From assembly GCA_022496185.1 (NCBI GenBank), contig WTXG01000001.1:62001-126000 (forward strand): 64,000 nucleotides of DNA, read 5' to 3'. Below are positions 1 through 16,943 of the stretch, piece by piece (within the stretch, counting starts at the first letter, position 1; each line of letters starts with the position of its first letter). The notes below the pieces were generated by a model that saw nothing but the letters and a program-made list of their open reading frames with translations, was not told where the DNA came from and did no database searches. Source of the DNA: Multifurca ochricompacta (Eukaryota > Basidiomycota > Agaricomycetes > Russulales > Russulaceae). The position numbers and the translations under genes were made by a program.

Positions 1-4459
<4,459 letters not shown>

Positions 4460-5423
4460 GGCTAATTGACGGGGGGGTGGGCAAAGGTGAGTGCGTGATA
4501 AGGGTTATAGATGTTAAGGATCAAAAAAATCAGAAAAAGAGGACCCAAGCTCGAAGGACTATTAATAAGAGAGAGTACTATGAATCTAGAAAGACACAGA
4601 GCCCGGATCCAGTAACGTCTTTTTGTGTGGTTTTGACGGGGGGTGAGAGGACACAAAAACGAGGAGGCTGTGTGGTGTGTCACTGCGAGACCGATAGAAA
4701 TGGTGCAGCGAGGACCGAAGACAAAGCCCACTGAGTACCTCTGCTGTGTTCTACGCCCTGAAAGTGAGGGGAGAATGGGTCAGACGGACAACTGTGTGAC
4801 GGCAAGGTGGTTGTTCAAGGACAACCTGCGGTGACAAGGCCACTTGAGACTCCGCCTGAACTCATTTCCACCGGTACCGATGCTGAGTCGTTTTGACCTA
4901 ATTGACCCTAATTGACTGACATTCTTTTTTTTTCTTGTCTTTTCTCTCTAAATCATTCGGTCAAGAAGAAATGTCTCTAACAGTATTCCTCCTTTCAAGT
5001 ATTTTAATCCATTCAGTGCTCTATTGTTGAGGAGGGATAAAAGTACACCTTTGTCACTGTCACATATACACATACATAAAGAGAGCCAAATAATGACCTA
5101 ATAGTTTACACCATCGCCGCCTTGCCTCCACAAAACCGTTGCGTCAGCCGGGGGGTAAAAGCCATCATGCATATCATTATCATTTATCATTCGCTTCCAA
5201 CAAAAAATTCAGGACGGCCAATGACCTTTTTTTGCGCTTTGCGTGGTGGAATATACCTTGAGGGTTATTATTTATAAAAGGTGGAGGCCGAGGACTAGAT
5301 AACAAATAACTGTTAACTATTAGTAACATCGGAGTGTGAAATCGCGGTCCTCACATTCCGCACCTGCGCTTCTGGCACAACGTCCAAGTAACTGACGAGT
5401 AACATCTTTCTCTCTCATTCATC
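4460..5423. promoter_or_regulatory. Divergent intergenic region RPB1 / VPS27
   Basis: This 964 bp gap lies between the start codons of RPB1 (leftward) and VPS27 (rightward), so it should hold both promoters. A TATA-like TATAAAAG is at 5273-5280, 144 bp before the VPS27 ATG. Pyrimidine-rich stretches occur at about 4921-4950 and before the VPS27 ATG. No coding frame in it resembles a known protein. Confidence 0.6.
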
Positions 5424-7808
5424 ATGTCTACATTGAGTAGTTGGCTGTGGGGAACCAGTCAGCTGGATGAAGCTATTGGTAAGGTCGTACATCTGTGCTC
5501 CGTCATACCGAACGTGAATGAGACGTACAGACAAGGCCACATCCGAGCTCCTCCCAGCTGGTTCGGAAGATATGGCACTTAACCTCGAAATATGCGATCA
5601 AATACGGTCAAAGAGTGCCCAGCCAAAGGATGCAATGCGTGCGCTGAAACGCAGATTGAACCACAAGAACCCGAACGTGCAGCTATTGGCGCTGACCGTA
5701 GGTGTCTTTCGAGTCTTTTGGAATCATTCATTCACGAATATCCCACCTAGCTGACTGACGTATGCATCAAGAACGGCGGAGACCATTTCCTCGTAGAGAT
5801 AGCCTCCCGGGAATTCATGGACAACCTTGTCTCTATACTCAAGGTGCCGTCGCTGAACCGTGACGTCAAGTCCAAGATTCTTCGCGGCGTTCAAACCTGG
5901 GCAATTTCATTCAAGGACAAGCACAATCTTAGTTATGTTGGACAGCTGTATAAGACTTTGAAGGCTGAAGGCAAGATCTACATCGAATTGTGGCCAGATC
6001 GATGGTGCTCACTGCCACTCCAGGGTTTAATTTTCCTCCAGAGGACCATTCCATCGCCAACTCGGTTCTTGTCGACACACAAACAGCTCCGGAGTGGATT
6101 GACTCGGATGTTTGTCTCCGTTGTCGAGACCCATTCTCATTTACCAATCGAAAACATCATTGTCGTAATTGCGGGCGGGTATTCGACCAGAAATGCTCTT
6201 CGAAGACCCTCCCGCTTCCTCATTTTGGTATCACACAAGAGGTTAGAGTTTGTGATTCATGTCACAAGGACCTCTTAAGACATAAGGACAAGATGTGAGC
6301 ACACAGTTTGTCTCTGTCACCTTACTTATTCCTTCGCATATTTTGATTAGTGGACATCGTCGATCCTCGCACAGTGCACCTCACCTCGACCATCGTTCTA
6401 CCACCGATCTTGCAGACGCAGACCTCCAGCGCGCCATACAATTGTCGCTAGAAGAGGTAAACCCCCAAGGACAAAAGAGGCGTCCGGGTTATGTTCCGTA
6501 CCAACCTGATTCCTGGAAACGGTCTGAGCCTCCGTTGGTTGAGCACAGCTCGCGGCCGTCAGCCCAGGTTGGTGAAGAAGATGACCCTGACCTTAAAGCC
6601 GCCATCGAAGCCAGCCTTCGCGAAGCCAATGGACCGAAGCCAAGCGCGCCGACCGGTCTCGAGACCTCTAGGCTCGAAGAGCCGTCGTTCTCTGACATTA
6701 GCCCCGGCTACTCACAGCCTCATCTCCCCGCCTCTGTTTCTTCGCAGCCATCTATGCCAGCTCTTCCGAATCATGACCTCGCACCTTTGGAATCTGACAC
6801 GATTATAACGTTCAGCCAGACTATTGAGCAGGTCCAAGCACAGGGTGGCGGGGATATGTCGCGATTCCCGGCAGTGACACAGCTTTTTGATAATGCAAAC
6901 AATTTGAGACCAAAACTTGCTAGGAGTTTGGATGACACGGGCCGTAAAGAAGGTGCTGTCACCGTCTCTTTGTTGTCTCTGTGTCCCTGACCTGGGCTCG
7001 GTCCCAACAGAACTGCTCACTGAGATGAATGATAAACTCGCTCAAGCCGTGAAGTTATATGACCACATCTTGACACAGCAGGTTTCACGCCCAACATGGC
7101 GTCAGCAAACTGCATCTCCTACTATGCAACCTTACAGTCAATGGAATTACGCCCAATCTCCAACTTCGGCCCAGCGTGGCCACGTTCCTGTCCCTCAATT
7201 ATGGAATCAACCTTCTTCCGCCTATGCACCCCCACAGGCCTACCAACCTCCTGCTAACGCGGATACTTCCTATGCTGGACCCTCTCACTCGCCCCAGCAA
7301 ACTTGGTCGCAATCCTCCTACCTATCGTCTACTGCTAGTCCCCCGCCGATTGTCATTGCACCTCAAATGAGTTCACAATATCACACAGCCCCTCCTCCAC
7401 AATCCCCTGCTTCCCAGCAATACCAGTACGCCCATCCAACTCAGCCCGTCTCAATCCAGCAAGTTGCCTCGCCAGCGCTAGCCCCTGCTCATGTGAACAC
7501 ATCTCCACTGCACCCCGTAGCAACTGTGCCTGCCCAATCCACATCCCCACAGCAATATATATCCTCACCCCCGTTCGTCCAGCAGCAGCAGCAGCAGCCC
7601 CCCTCGCGGTATAACACTGTCGCGCATCCAGTTCATGAATCGCCTCAGCACGCAGCAGCAATACGCCCCAACGCCGGCCCCTGCACCCATTCTTCCGAGT
7701 TTCCCATCGGTCCCAACGGCTCCCCCAACTATTCCATACGGGTCTTATGACAGCGCATCAACAGGCGTGGAGCAACCAAAGAAAGAGGCACTTTTGATCG
7801 AGTTGTAG
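5424..7808 (+). CDS. VPS27: Vps27, ESCRT-0 subunit (VHS-FYVE-UIM protein)
   Basis: Endosomal adaptor that binds PI3P and ubiquitinated cargo and starts the ESCRT pathway. Reading order: VHS domain (from [14 protein letters not shown] to about 5960), FYVE finger (CLRCRDPF, then [10 protein letters not shown], then [10 protein letters not shown], about 6100-6290), two ubiquitin-interacting motifs ([12 protein letters not shown] and [14 protein letters not shown]), a GAT-like helical segment (about 6790-7080), and a Pro/Gln-rich tail with a CAG run near 7580. The last residues read KKEALLIEL, a clathrin-box-like ending typical of Vps27, with the stop at 7806-7808. Introns include a likely GC-AG one at 5971-6023. 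Near 7612-7655 the frame must change before the LLIEL ending, by either a 40 bp intron or one extra base. VPS35 follows on the same strand. Confidence 0.93.
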
Positions 7809-8674
7809 GGTGTGGAGAGTGTAGGAGCTGGAGTAAGAGTGCCCTTGGTTTCGGTTGTTATTCATAGGTTTAATAATATAATTTTTTGCTGAAGCGGAGG
7901 TAGGACACAGGCCCGCAAATTCCTTCCTAGCGCTACGCTACATGGACAATCGCACAGGACAACCGATCCGCAAGCTGTGCAGCACACGTTGTTCTGTATC
8001 AGGGAGCACTTGGAGCTTTCTCAGTATCCTTTTGGAAAGATAGTCAGAAGGCAACACCCAACAACTAGAAATTTGGCCAGTACGTATACGATCCATCCAT
8101 AGGAATCTCAGCCGCGTAGACTGCCCACAATACTGAACATATGAACATATGAACCATGCCAAAATCCACGAGGCGCGGATGACCGGCGCTTTTTAAGATA
8201 ATGCTCTGTGGTTCTGTGGCTGTGGCATAACGATGTGGTGAACCATGCCGCAGGCGTGCAGTTCTTCTAGCACCAGTAGCACAGGCAGGTCCTGTTAGCG
8301 CAGAACGCAATGACAGAAAGTCATTAGTCCAGTAAACAGAACGTTGGCAAATACGAAGGAAAGTCCGCTGGACTGGTCTATCTCAGAATCAGAAATCAGA
8401 AATAAAAGAATTTAAGCTTTGTAATTGCACGCAGAGCAAGGCATACCGAGATACAGACCGCAAGGTTTCTGAATCGTCTTTTCTTGCAGCAACGTCGACG
8501 TTGATGCCTAACAAGCGTGGCGTAGCACTGTAGCGTAAAAGGCACCAACTGCCAAACTGTGGCCAAACACTAATGCATGCAATAATAATACATGTATCCA
8601 TTATTGCCATTGCTCACAACTTCTCTCAACTCGTATCTTTCCTCATCTAATCTACCCTCCTCATCTTCGTAAAA
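7809..8674. other. Intergenic, VPS27 to VPS35
   Basis: Holds the VPS27 3' end and the VPS35 promoter. The short frames on the minus strand have no recognisable content. A pyrimidine-rich stretch (about 8620-8665) precedes the VPS35 ATG. I see no other element. Confidence 0.6.
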
Positions 8675-11600
8675 ATGGCCGAGGTGGTCACGGAGGAGGC
8701 CAAACTGTTGGGCGAAGCCCTCAGCACTGTCAAAATACAAGTTCAGCAGATGAAAAGACACCTCGTAAGTCTTCCCTTCGACACCGTTTCTCCTCCATCC
8801 GAATTACCGCATAACTATTAATTATCCCTGAAGGAATTAGACCAGCTCATGGATGCGCTCAAGAGCGCGAGTTTGATGCTTGCTGAACTGCGGACGTCCT
8901 CCCTCTCCCCCAAGCAGTATTATGAACTTTGTTAGTTGTCTACATCAGTCCACGTTCAACGGTCCATTGACACGTCGATAGACATGGCCGTGTTTGACGC
9001 CCTTCGACATCTTTCTAATTATCTCTATGATGCCCACACCACGAGTCGCCACCACCTCGCCGATCTCTATGAGCTTGTCCAATATGCTGGGAATATCGTC
9101 CCTCGACTATATCTCATGATTACTGTTGGCTCAGTCTACATGTCCGTTCCTGAAGCGCCTGTGAAAGAGATAATGAAAGATATGATGGAAATGTCGCGCG
9201 GCGTTCTCCATCCTATTCGGGGTCTCTTCCTTCGGCACTATCTCAGCGGCCAGACACGCGATCACTTGCCCATTGGCTCAGACACTGGGTTTGCATCTTT
9301 CTCCAGCTCACCCATGCCTTGTTTTCTGACCGTCTCTCATTGCAGGCCCGCTGGCAACTTGCAAGATTCAACAAGTTTCGAGCTTACGAATTTCATCGAA
9401 ATGAACAAGTTATGGGTGCGTCTCCAGCACCAGGGTCATTCGCGTGATCGCGAGAAGCGCGAGCTTGAGCGCAAGGAACTTCGCATTTTGGTCGGCACAA
9501 ATCTTGTCCGGCTCTCTCAGCTCGACGGCGTTGATCTAGAGCTCTACCGAGGCAGCATCCTCCCCGCTGTTCTGGAGCAGGTTGTCCAATGTAAGGACGT
9601 TATTGCGCAGGAGTATCTTATGGAAGTTGTCATCCAGGTAAGTTTATCTCCGTCTCTCCGACTTGGCAAATTAGAAAACTCGCGAAGGTATTCACGGATG
9701 AATTCCACCTCCATACTCTCGGCCCTTTCCTCTCCGCGACTGCACAATTGCAACCTAAAGTTAATATCAAGCAAATTGTTATCGCTCTTATCGACCGGCT
9801 GGCCGCATATGCTGCACGCGAAGCTGAAAACGAGGATGCTGAAGAGGCAAAGCGGCAAGAAGAGGCCGCTGCACGCCGCCTTGCAGAACGTGTTAAGGCG
9901 CAGCGCGCACGAACCCGTGCTAATGGAGCTACGAGTCCTGTGCGCGAATATACGAGTGAGGCTGAATGGGCAGAACCGACGAGTCCAACGTCGCCGATAC
10001 CTGCCGATGAGAAACGGGGATCGTCGAGTGATGCCGAAGGTGAAAACCTGGATAAGGGGAAGGAAAAGGAAGGAGAACCCGTGCGCAAGTTCCGAGGCGT
10101 ACCAGAAAATGTCAAGCTCTTTGAGGTATTCTGGGAACAGGTGGTCGAACTCATTAAGGTCCGTGCAGGTGTCCTGCCTTCGTATGACTGCTTCTTACAG
10201 CTCATAGGCTCGACCTGACTTATCAATACAAGACGTCACTGCTCTGCTCGTATCGCTGACTAACCTATCGCTCAGCTGCTACCCTGATCGCCTCGAATAT
10301 GTTGACAAAGTGCTTGGTTTTGCTCGGGACAAGGTCAAAGAATTTTCGGGCAGGTTCGTTGACTAGGTCCTTCCGTGGTTGGCTCAGAGTGTGTTGACTG
10401 GCTTTCAATAGTCCTGACCTTCACAGCCAGCAGACGACGTCTCACCTCGCCAATCTATTACTCGCCCCAATTAATTCATATCAATCTGTTCTCACCCTCC
10501 TTGCACTTCCAAGTTACGTTCCCCTTCTCTCGGCCCAGCCTTATGTTACACGCCGCATGCTCGCCCATGCAATAGTTTCCAGCGTCCTTAAGAACGAAAC
10601 CGTTGTCGAAGATCCCGAAGACGTCCACGGAATTCTCGAACTGTGTCAAGTTCTGATTCGCGAGCAACCTGATGCCGCTCCCTTGCCCCCAGGAGCGGGG
10701 GGGCGTCGCGGGACGTTCAGTGGAAGCGAACGGGAGGATGTAGCAGAGGAACAAGGTTGGATCGCAAGGATGGTGCACCTATTCCGATCAGAGTCCCTGG
10801 GTACTCAGTTCGAGGTAAGAATTATCTTTAGCTAAACAAGTCGAAGTGATGACAGGTGATACTCCGAAGCTCCTGCAAACCGCGCGGCGCCACCTCGAGG
10901 CTGGTGGGGACCGTATGCGTTTCACCTTCCCTGCTGTTATATCGTCTGCAATCAAACTCTGTCGACGGTACAAAAATCGGGAACATCTTGAAGACGAATG
11001 GTCCTCCAAGGTGGAAGCGATCCTCAAATTTGTTCGACAGCTCACATCAATTCTTGCCACTCAAGTCGATGCCCCAACCATTGCGCTCCGGCTCTTCCTC
11101 CTTGCGGCTCAAATCGCCGATGAGTGTGGCTTCGAGGACCTCGCGTACGACTTGTACGTTGAGGCGTTCACCGTTTACGAGGAGGGTATTTCAGAGTCTC
11201 GCGCTCAGCTGCAGGCAATCACACTCGTGATTGGAACGCTGCAAGGAGCCCGAGTATTTGGAACTGACAATTATGACACCCTCATCACGAAGGCTGCCCT
11301 TCATGGCGCCAAGCTGTTGAAAAAACCACACCAAGCAAGCGCGGTGCATTTAGCGAGCCACCTGTGGTGGCAAGAGGCATCTGCGTCCGCGACAGAAAGG
11401 GCGGATCCAACGACGTCGGCAGTGCCTGAAAAGCCCCCAACACCATCTCAAATCAAGGATGGAGAAGACGCGGGGGATGCACCGAAAGCGGTGAGACAAC
11501 CTATACTCACACTCACAACCATGTAGTCAGCTTACGGTCCGCCTAGTACCCACATCAGGACAGCAAGCGTGTCCTCGAGTGCCTTCAAAAGTCGCTCCGT

Positions 11601-12018
11601 ATTGCCAACTCTGCGACAGAAGAAATTGTTACCGTCCAATTGTATGTAGATACCCTCGATCAATACCTATTCTACCTGGATCGCGGTGCAACTGCGGTAG
11701 GTACCTGCTACTGGAATGTCGTACCGCCAGCACTGACGCCCTTTATCTCAGGTGATGCCAAAGTTCGTGAACTCGCTCGTGGAGCTGATCACGGGATCAA
11801 TCGACAACATAAGTACGCCTGATGTACATCCCGCCCAGCGTGCGCCGGCAGGTCTTTTAGAAGGTGTCCAAACGCCCGAGATGATCACGCGGCATTTCCG
11901 TAACACCTTGGTTTATATCCAAGCGAAGAAAGTAGCTGCCGAGAGTGCCCCAGGCACCCGCTGGGACGACGTGGATATTGTTGGCGCGTTGTTGAAGATG
12001 GGACTTGGCGCGCGATGA
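8675..12018 (+). CDS. VPS35: Vps35, retromer core subunit
   Basis: Central alpha-solenoid subunit of retromer, which recycles receptors from endosome to Golgi. The ATG at 8675 opens [20 protein letters not shown], and the second exon gives [20 protein letters not shown], a typical Vps35 start. The hallmark motif PRLYLM, which contacts the Vps26/Vps29 assembly, is read at about 9100-9120 within [14 protein letters not shown]. The helical repeats continue through the 10.8-11.5 kb exon. The last exon has LLKMGLGAR and a stop at 12016-12018. An Ala/Glu/Arg-rich charged insert lies at about 9800-10080. At least seven short introns are needed. Length and order fit full-length fungal Vps35. Long antisense frames over this gene are shadows. 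Confidence 0.95.
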
Positions 12019-13701
12019 CCTGCTGCGCATGGGATTTCAGGGTGTCACGATAAGAGATGCGGTGTTTTTATGCCATCTTGCTTACCGTCATATAATTGTT
12101 TGACTTTTTCTGATATCGCTTGCTGGATATCATACAACCCCTTAGTGCCGACGCGTCTCTCTCGCCAAGTGTGCCAGCTATTGATATTTCTAATTATTTG
12201 ATTGGGGCTTGACCCTTATCTTAGCTGTCCTGCGGCGCCGTCGGCGTCGAAAAGCCTGGATTCTCTGACACCCTCTTTTTTGCATGCCCGGTTTTGGACT
12301 CTGTTGAATGAGGGTATTATTACAGTTTTGTGTTATCTCATCCGAGCGGCGGGTTAGCCACCAACTTTTTCAGTAGATGCCCTTTCGCGAACTCGATGTG
12401 TATGTGATCAGCGAGGCTGACACTAAGATTCAAACAATCGCTTTGACTTGTAACTGTCATTTTACTACATTTTTGCTTAGAGCATATCTGGAGGGGGTTG
12501 CTGACCTGGGAATCACTCTCTGGATTCCAACCCATCAACACCACAGGGAAGAATAATGCCACTCTTCCATACTGATTACTGAACACTGAACTTGTGCAAG
12601 GCGTGCTCACCGGCGCCTGTGCACATCACTTGAGCTCTTGTGCTACCGATGTAACTGGACGCCAGGAGGTTGTGACGTCGTGATAACTAAATCCGTGGAT
12701 CATAAGAGTTGGTTCAGGTATGACCACCTGGAACTGCTAGATGAGGTGATATGTGCCGTGATGCACGACAGCCGGTGCGACGTGCGCAGGGCTCTCATTT
12801 TCCCAGAATTCAACGAGGATGCGTACGGATCCTTCCAGGGAGCGCTCCAATCTTGATTTCCGGTTGTATTAATTTTAATTTCCAGTCGACAAGTATTTGG
12901 CGGCCACCAGGTGACTCGCCGGGTATTCTGCTCTTTCAAGGGGACACTAGACACAGTTCCCTTCCCTTCAATTAGTTCAACGCGTTCACCCCCTCGGCCA
13001 CCCTGTGTGACCTTGATTACACCGGCCGACACCACGCACGTTCCTCGGGGGTGCGCAACATCTGGAGTGGTATTTGAGGTCATAAGCTTTTTAATTTCAC
13101 ACTTGGAACTGTGAATACGAGAGTAGTTGACGAGGGAGGAGAGAGTCAGAAGGAGTGTGTAAGTGAGAGTGGTGAGAGTGGTAAGAATGAGAGGTAGTCC
13201 TGGGGGAGGGAGGGGGAGGGGGAGTGAAACTTGTGTGTCGTTGGGGTTGAGCTGGTGATGATGACTAGAGAGGTATTGGGTCTTCTGTATCTGGTGGGGA
13301 CTTTACAGTGCCTGATAATACAATTGTACTAGTTTACATCGTCCATAGGAGCCCCACAGAAACACTGGAAGTTAGCATATCAAAGGATGGACTATTTGGA
13401 AGTATCTCTTTGGAAGTTTCAAGGGTGCCAACCAGCATGGGTGACGGCTGTGTAAGTTTGAGCTGGAGTTCAGAAGAAACCAAACGCGTATAAGAGACTA
13501 TTCAACATAACAAAGGTTGTGCTAACCTTTTCATAAACCCTACCTATTTGATGCCTCCTGGGTTCGACATGGAGGAAGCTAACGGCGGCGGTGTCGATTG
13601 CAGCAGCCTCTTGGCTCGTGACCCAACTGTAACGTGGCACGGGGTTTCGCATTTGAGAGGAATCTACGCGCTCAACAATATAACACAACGGGCAATGAAA
13701 A
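12019..13701. other. Intergenic between convergent VPS35 and BCP1
   Basis: About 1.7 kb between two converging genes. It contains several short open frames on both strands (61-127 codons), none with recognisable motifs or coherent exon structure. A purine-rich, G-run-rich stretch lies at 13128-13230. No gene, RNA or mobile element is supported. Confidence 0.5.
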
Positions 13702-14735
13702 CTACTGCGATGGTTGAGGAAACGTGGCCATGAGGTTCAACACGAGTTGTGGAAGCTCAACCGCAGGAAATAGCATGAGGCGACCCCCTTGCTCGAGTCC
13801 AAAAGACTCATTTTCACGGGGCAATGCATTCGACAGTGAATAATTGAGCGAATGGGAGGCAACCTTTTAAATAAGGTTCAAACAAGTGAGCATGTACCCG
13901 TACCGGGAGGCGTGGGCAAAGCAGACCTACCTGTTGAATGCATTGGTCCTCGTGGTGGAATGTGAAAATGCCTCCAGCATTGGATGGCGTTGGTGCGCCT
14001 TTTCTACGTTTCGGCTGCTGGGGGAACGATAATCCAGCTTCTGCCTCTTCATCGGACAGAGTATATGTCCGTGAAAGTACTAGGAAATGACTGAAGTGGT
14101 ACGGTTCGCTATCATCGCATGCCCACTGGATCTCATCCGCGAGCATACGATACATGTGTGGAATAACTTCCACAGGCATATTCACAAGGCGCTCGCTAAA
14201 AATAAAGCCAAGATGAGACGAGGTCTCGGATTCAAGGATACTCCGGAGCGTGTTGTGTAAAGATGGGTCAGCTGTGGATTTCGAGAGTGCGTATTGCGCA
14301 ATGGCCTTTATCGCTGGATTATCCTGAAATGCAAAGCTTAGAAACACCTTGCCTCAGTTAAAAACGAAGGAGGACCTTGTGGATATGCATGTTCAACACA
14401 GTGAGGAAGGCATATGGATCACTTTCCCTGCCATCAGTCTTTACAGTAGTACCGACAAGTGGTTGTGACAAGATGAGTTCTGCAAGATCATGTGGCTTTA
14501 AAAGGTCTGCGTCTGACTGGAAGAGTTGAGTGATAAGTCGCTTGAGGGCGACGAAGTCTATGTCAGGATTTGGGTCAAAAAATTCGAAATCGACCTGAAT
14601 ACGGTTTTGCTAATTGTTGTCGGTTAATGTTAATTATTTCCAAGAGGGAAGATAAAAGACACAGACCGTGTCTGTTTCGCTTCCCTCTTCCTCCTCCTCG
14701 TCTTCACGCGATTTCTCTTGTTTTCGCTTTGGCAT
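13702..14735 (-). CDS. BCP1: Bcp1/BCCIP-family protein
   Basis: Bcp1 is a nuclear protein needed in yeast for nuclear export of Mss4 and as chaperone of ribosomal protein Rpl23; the human relative is BCCIP. The ATG at 14735 opens MPKRKQEKSREDEEEEEG, an acidic N-terminus. After a short intron comes QVDFEFFDPNPDIDFVALKR, the family signature. Later segments include LVGTTVKTDGRESDPYAFLT and GFIFSERLVNMPVEVIPHMY. A final intron after HHEDQCIQQ joins VASHSLNYSLSNALPRENES and then FGLEQGGRLMLFPAVELP, which matches the conserved C-terminus; the stop is at 13702-13704. Full length for the family. It diverges from PUT1. Confidence 0.9.
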
Positions 14736-14862
14736 AATTGTAAATTCTCAAGGTCAAGAGCAAGAGACACCTCTTCCTCCACGTGATCACTTTCATCTTA
14801 TCTCCGATCTGATGAACGGAACGGAACAACAGCACTTGTAATTTGTCCATCGACCATCAACC
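14736..14862. promoter_or_regulatory. Compact bidirectional promoter BCP1 / PUT1
   Basis: Only 127 bp separate the two start codons if PUT1 starts at 14863 (196 bp if it starts at 14932). The sequence is mixed, with no clear TATA box. Both genes must share this region or have promoter elements inside the neighbour. Confidence 0.55.
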
Positions 14863-16943
14863 ATGTCAATATATACTACTGCCGTTCTTTCCCTCTATCT
14901 CCTCTATCATAATTCTTTCCCCTCACATCTCATGCTCGCTCATTCATTCAAGCGACAGGTTCTCGTCAGTTCCTCGCATACACGATGCTGTAGAGGTTTC
15001 CAAGCTGCTGCTACACGTTCTCCTCGTACTTTGAAGATTTCAGCGGCTAGCAGCGGGGCATTAGCTGCGTCGTTGATGGCGGGTTTGGGTTATTCTTTCT
15101 ACGCTGACCCTTCGCCATCTTTAGGGGAGCGTGTGCCTACTCCGCTGTCCAAACTCGTAACATCGTATGTTGTCTATTCCATGTGTTCTATCCCTGGACT
15201 TGTCGAAGCGTCACCCGCTTTACTCGCTTTCTGCACCTCCATACCTGGTCTGCGGCAGCTCACCGAAGCTTTTGTACGGGCTACGTTCTTCACGCAGGTT
15301 TGTCACCCCCTACAGTACCAGCATTGTTGATAGAGGCATTGATTGTTCAAAGTTTGTCGGTGGTGATACAGCGCACGCATGCCTACCGTTGATTCGCCAG
15401 CTTCGCGCAGAGAACAAAGGTGCACTGTTCGCGTATAGCGTGGAAGTAGACGCGAAAGAAGCGGCGGGCGGAGCTTCCTCTACGCGTGAACCAGTGCACA
15501 AACGTGTTATGCAAGAGATGATCCGTTCCATTGATGCTGCCGCGGACTTTGAGGACTCCCAACCACGTGCAAATGGAATCCCAGGCTCCGGCCGGAGAAC
15601 ATGGGTTGCTATTAAACTGGTAAGTGTCATTAACGTATATCTGAAGCGACGTAATTAAGTCGCCGTTGTTTGGGGGGTGGGGGTGCAGAGCGCTCTCCTA
15701 CCTAACTCGGCTGCGCTACTTCACTTGTCTGCACATATTTCCTCGCTTCATGTGGACGACACTATACTGTTCCCTGGTTGTCCGCATGGAGATGACCTCG
15801 CAATCCTCCACTTGACTGAGCCCCCGTCTGATTCGCATCTCAGCACGCAGGACCTAGCCGATTTACGAGAGCTGCATAAGGACCTAATTCGCATTTGTAC
15901 CCGTGCACGAGCACGAAATGTGCGCCTCATCGTGGACGCAGAACATAGTTGGTACCAGGTCCGTCTGTTTGTCGTCTCTTTATTACTTCTGGATTGACTC
16001 TATAACCAGCCAGCTGTTGATGCTATCTCCCTTACCATGATGCGCGAATTCAATAAAGACCCTTCCTCACTCTTTGACTGGACACCGCGCTCATTTTCTC
16101 GCCTACTGCGGCCTGCATCGCCACCACCACTCATCTATGTGACGTTCCAAGCCTACCTCCGCCGGTAAGTCCATTGCGGTTAGCTGCCCAGAAACAATAC
16201 AACGTAGTGATTCTAGGACGCCTGAATATGTTTCCCGATCCCTCCAGGACGCGGCCTCTCATAAATATGCTCTCGGGTCAAGCTCGTCCGCGGTGCCTAC
16301 CATGAACAGGAAACCAAGTCCGAGTCTCCCTCCCTTGCCCTAACCACCAACTCTTCTTGGCCTCCCGTCTTTACAAAAAAGACAGACACGGATAGATGCT
16401 ATGAGGCCGCTGCTGTAGAGTTGGTGCGAGCGGTAGCGAACGCGGACGGACGCGGGCCGAGTGTAGGAGTCCTCTTTGGTTCGCATAACGCGAAGAGCTG
16501 CGACAAGGTGTTAGACGCCCTTATCAGCGTGGGCCTTGCCACACACGAGGGGGATGGCATAGTGAGGGTAGGCGACCATGCCGCCGAACGCGTTTCGCTT
16601 GCTCAGCTTTATGGTGTGTCTATCTGTCTTGGTGATTGTGTAGGCGGGAAGTGCTGATACGGCATGTGATGACGAGGCATGGGCGATACCCTCACTGACC
16701 GGCTCGCCACATCGGTCAAGACTCACGCACCGTTTGTTATCAAGTACGTACCATATGGCGCGCTTTCCGATGTACGTTTCCATTTTACTAGGCTGCATAA
16801 TATCCCCTTAAATCATAGTCTAGGTGATGCCATACCTCTCACGACGTGCCATAGAGAACAAGTCTATCCTTGGAAACGGTCACGCTGTAGAGGAGCGAAA
16901 GCGAGCGTTTGACGCCATCTGGCAATGTTTGTTCGGCAAGTGA
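14863..16943 (+). CDS. PUT1: Mitochondrial proline dehydrogenase
   Basis: FAD-dependent enzyme that oxidises proline to pyrroline-5-carboxylate in mitochondria, the first step of proline use. Conserved pieces, in order: FVGGDTAHACLPLIRQLRAE; RLIVDAEHSWYQ (a barrel strand); PLIYVTFQAYLRRTPEYV; KLVRGAYHEQETKS; VGVLFGSHNAKSCDKVLDAL; LYGMGDTLTDRL; and PFVIKYVPYGALSDVMPYLS. The stop is at 16941-16943. A basic, Ser-rich N-terminus fits a mitochondrial presequence; the start may be 14863 or the in-frame ATG at 14932. One base appears to be missing at 16275-16278: the frame giving KYALG stops fitting and the next frame gives KLVRGAY directly, with no room for an intron. As written, the gene is therefore frameshifted. 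Confidence 0.92.

Noticed and set aside
9630..10226. 198-codon open frame on the minus strand
   Set aside because: It is antisense to VPS35 exons and Ser/Arg-rich only because the Ala/Glu-rich VPS35 insert is read backwards.
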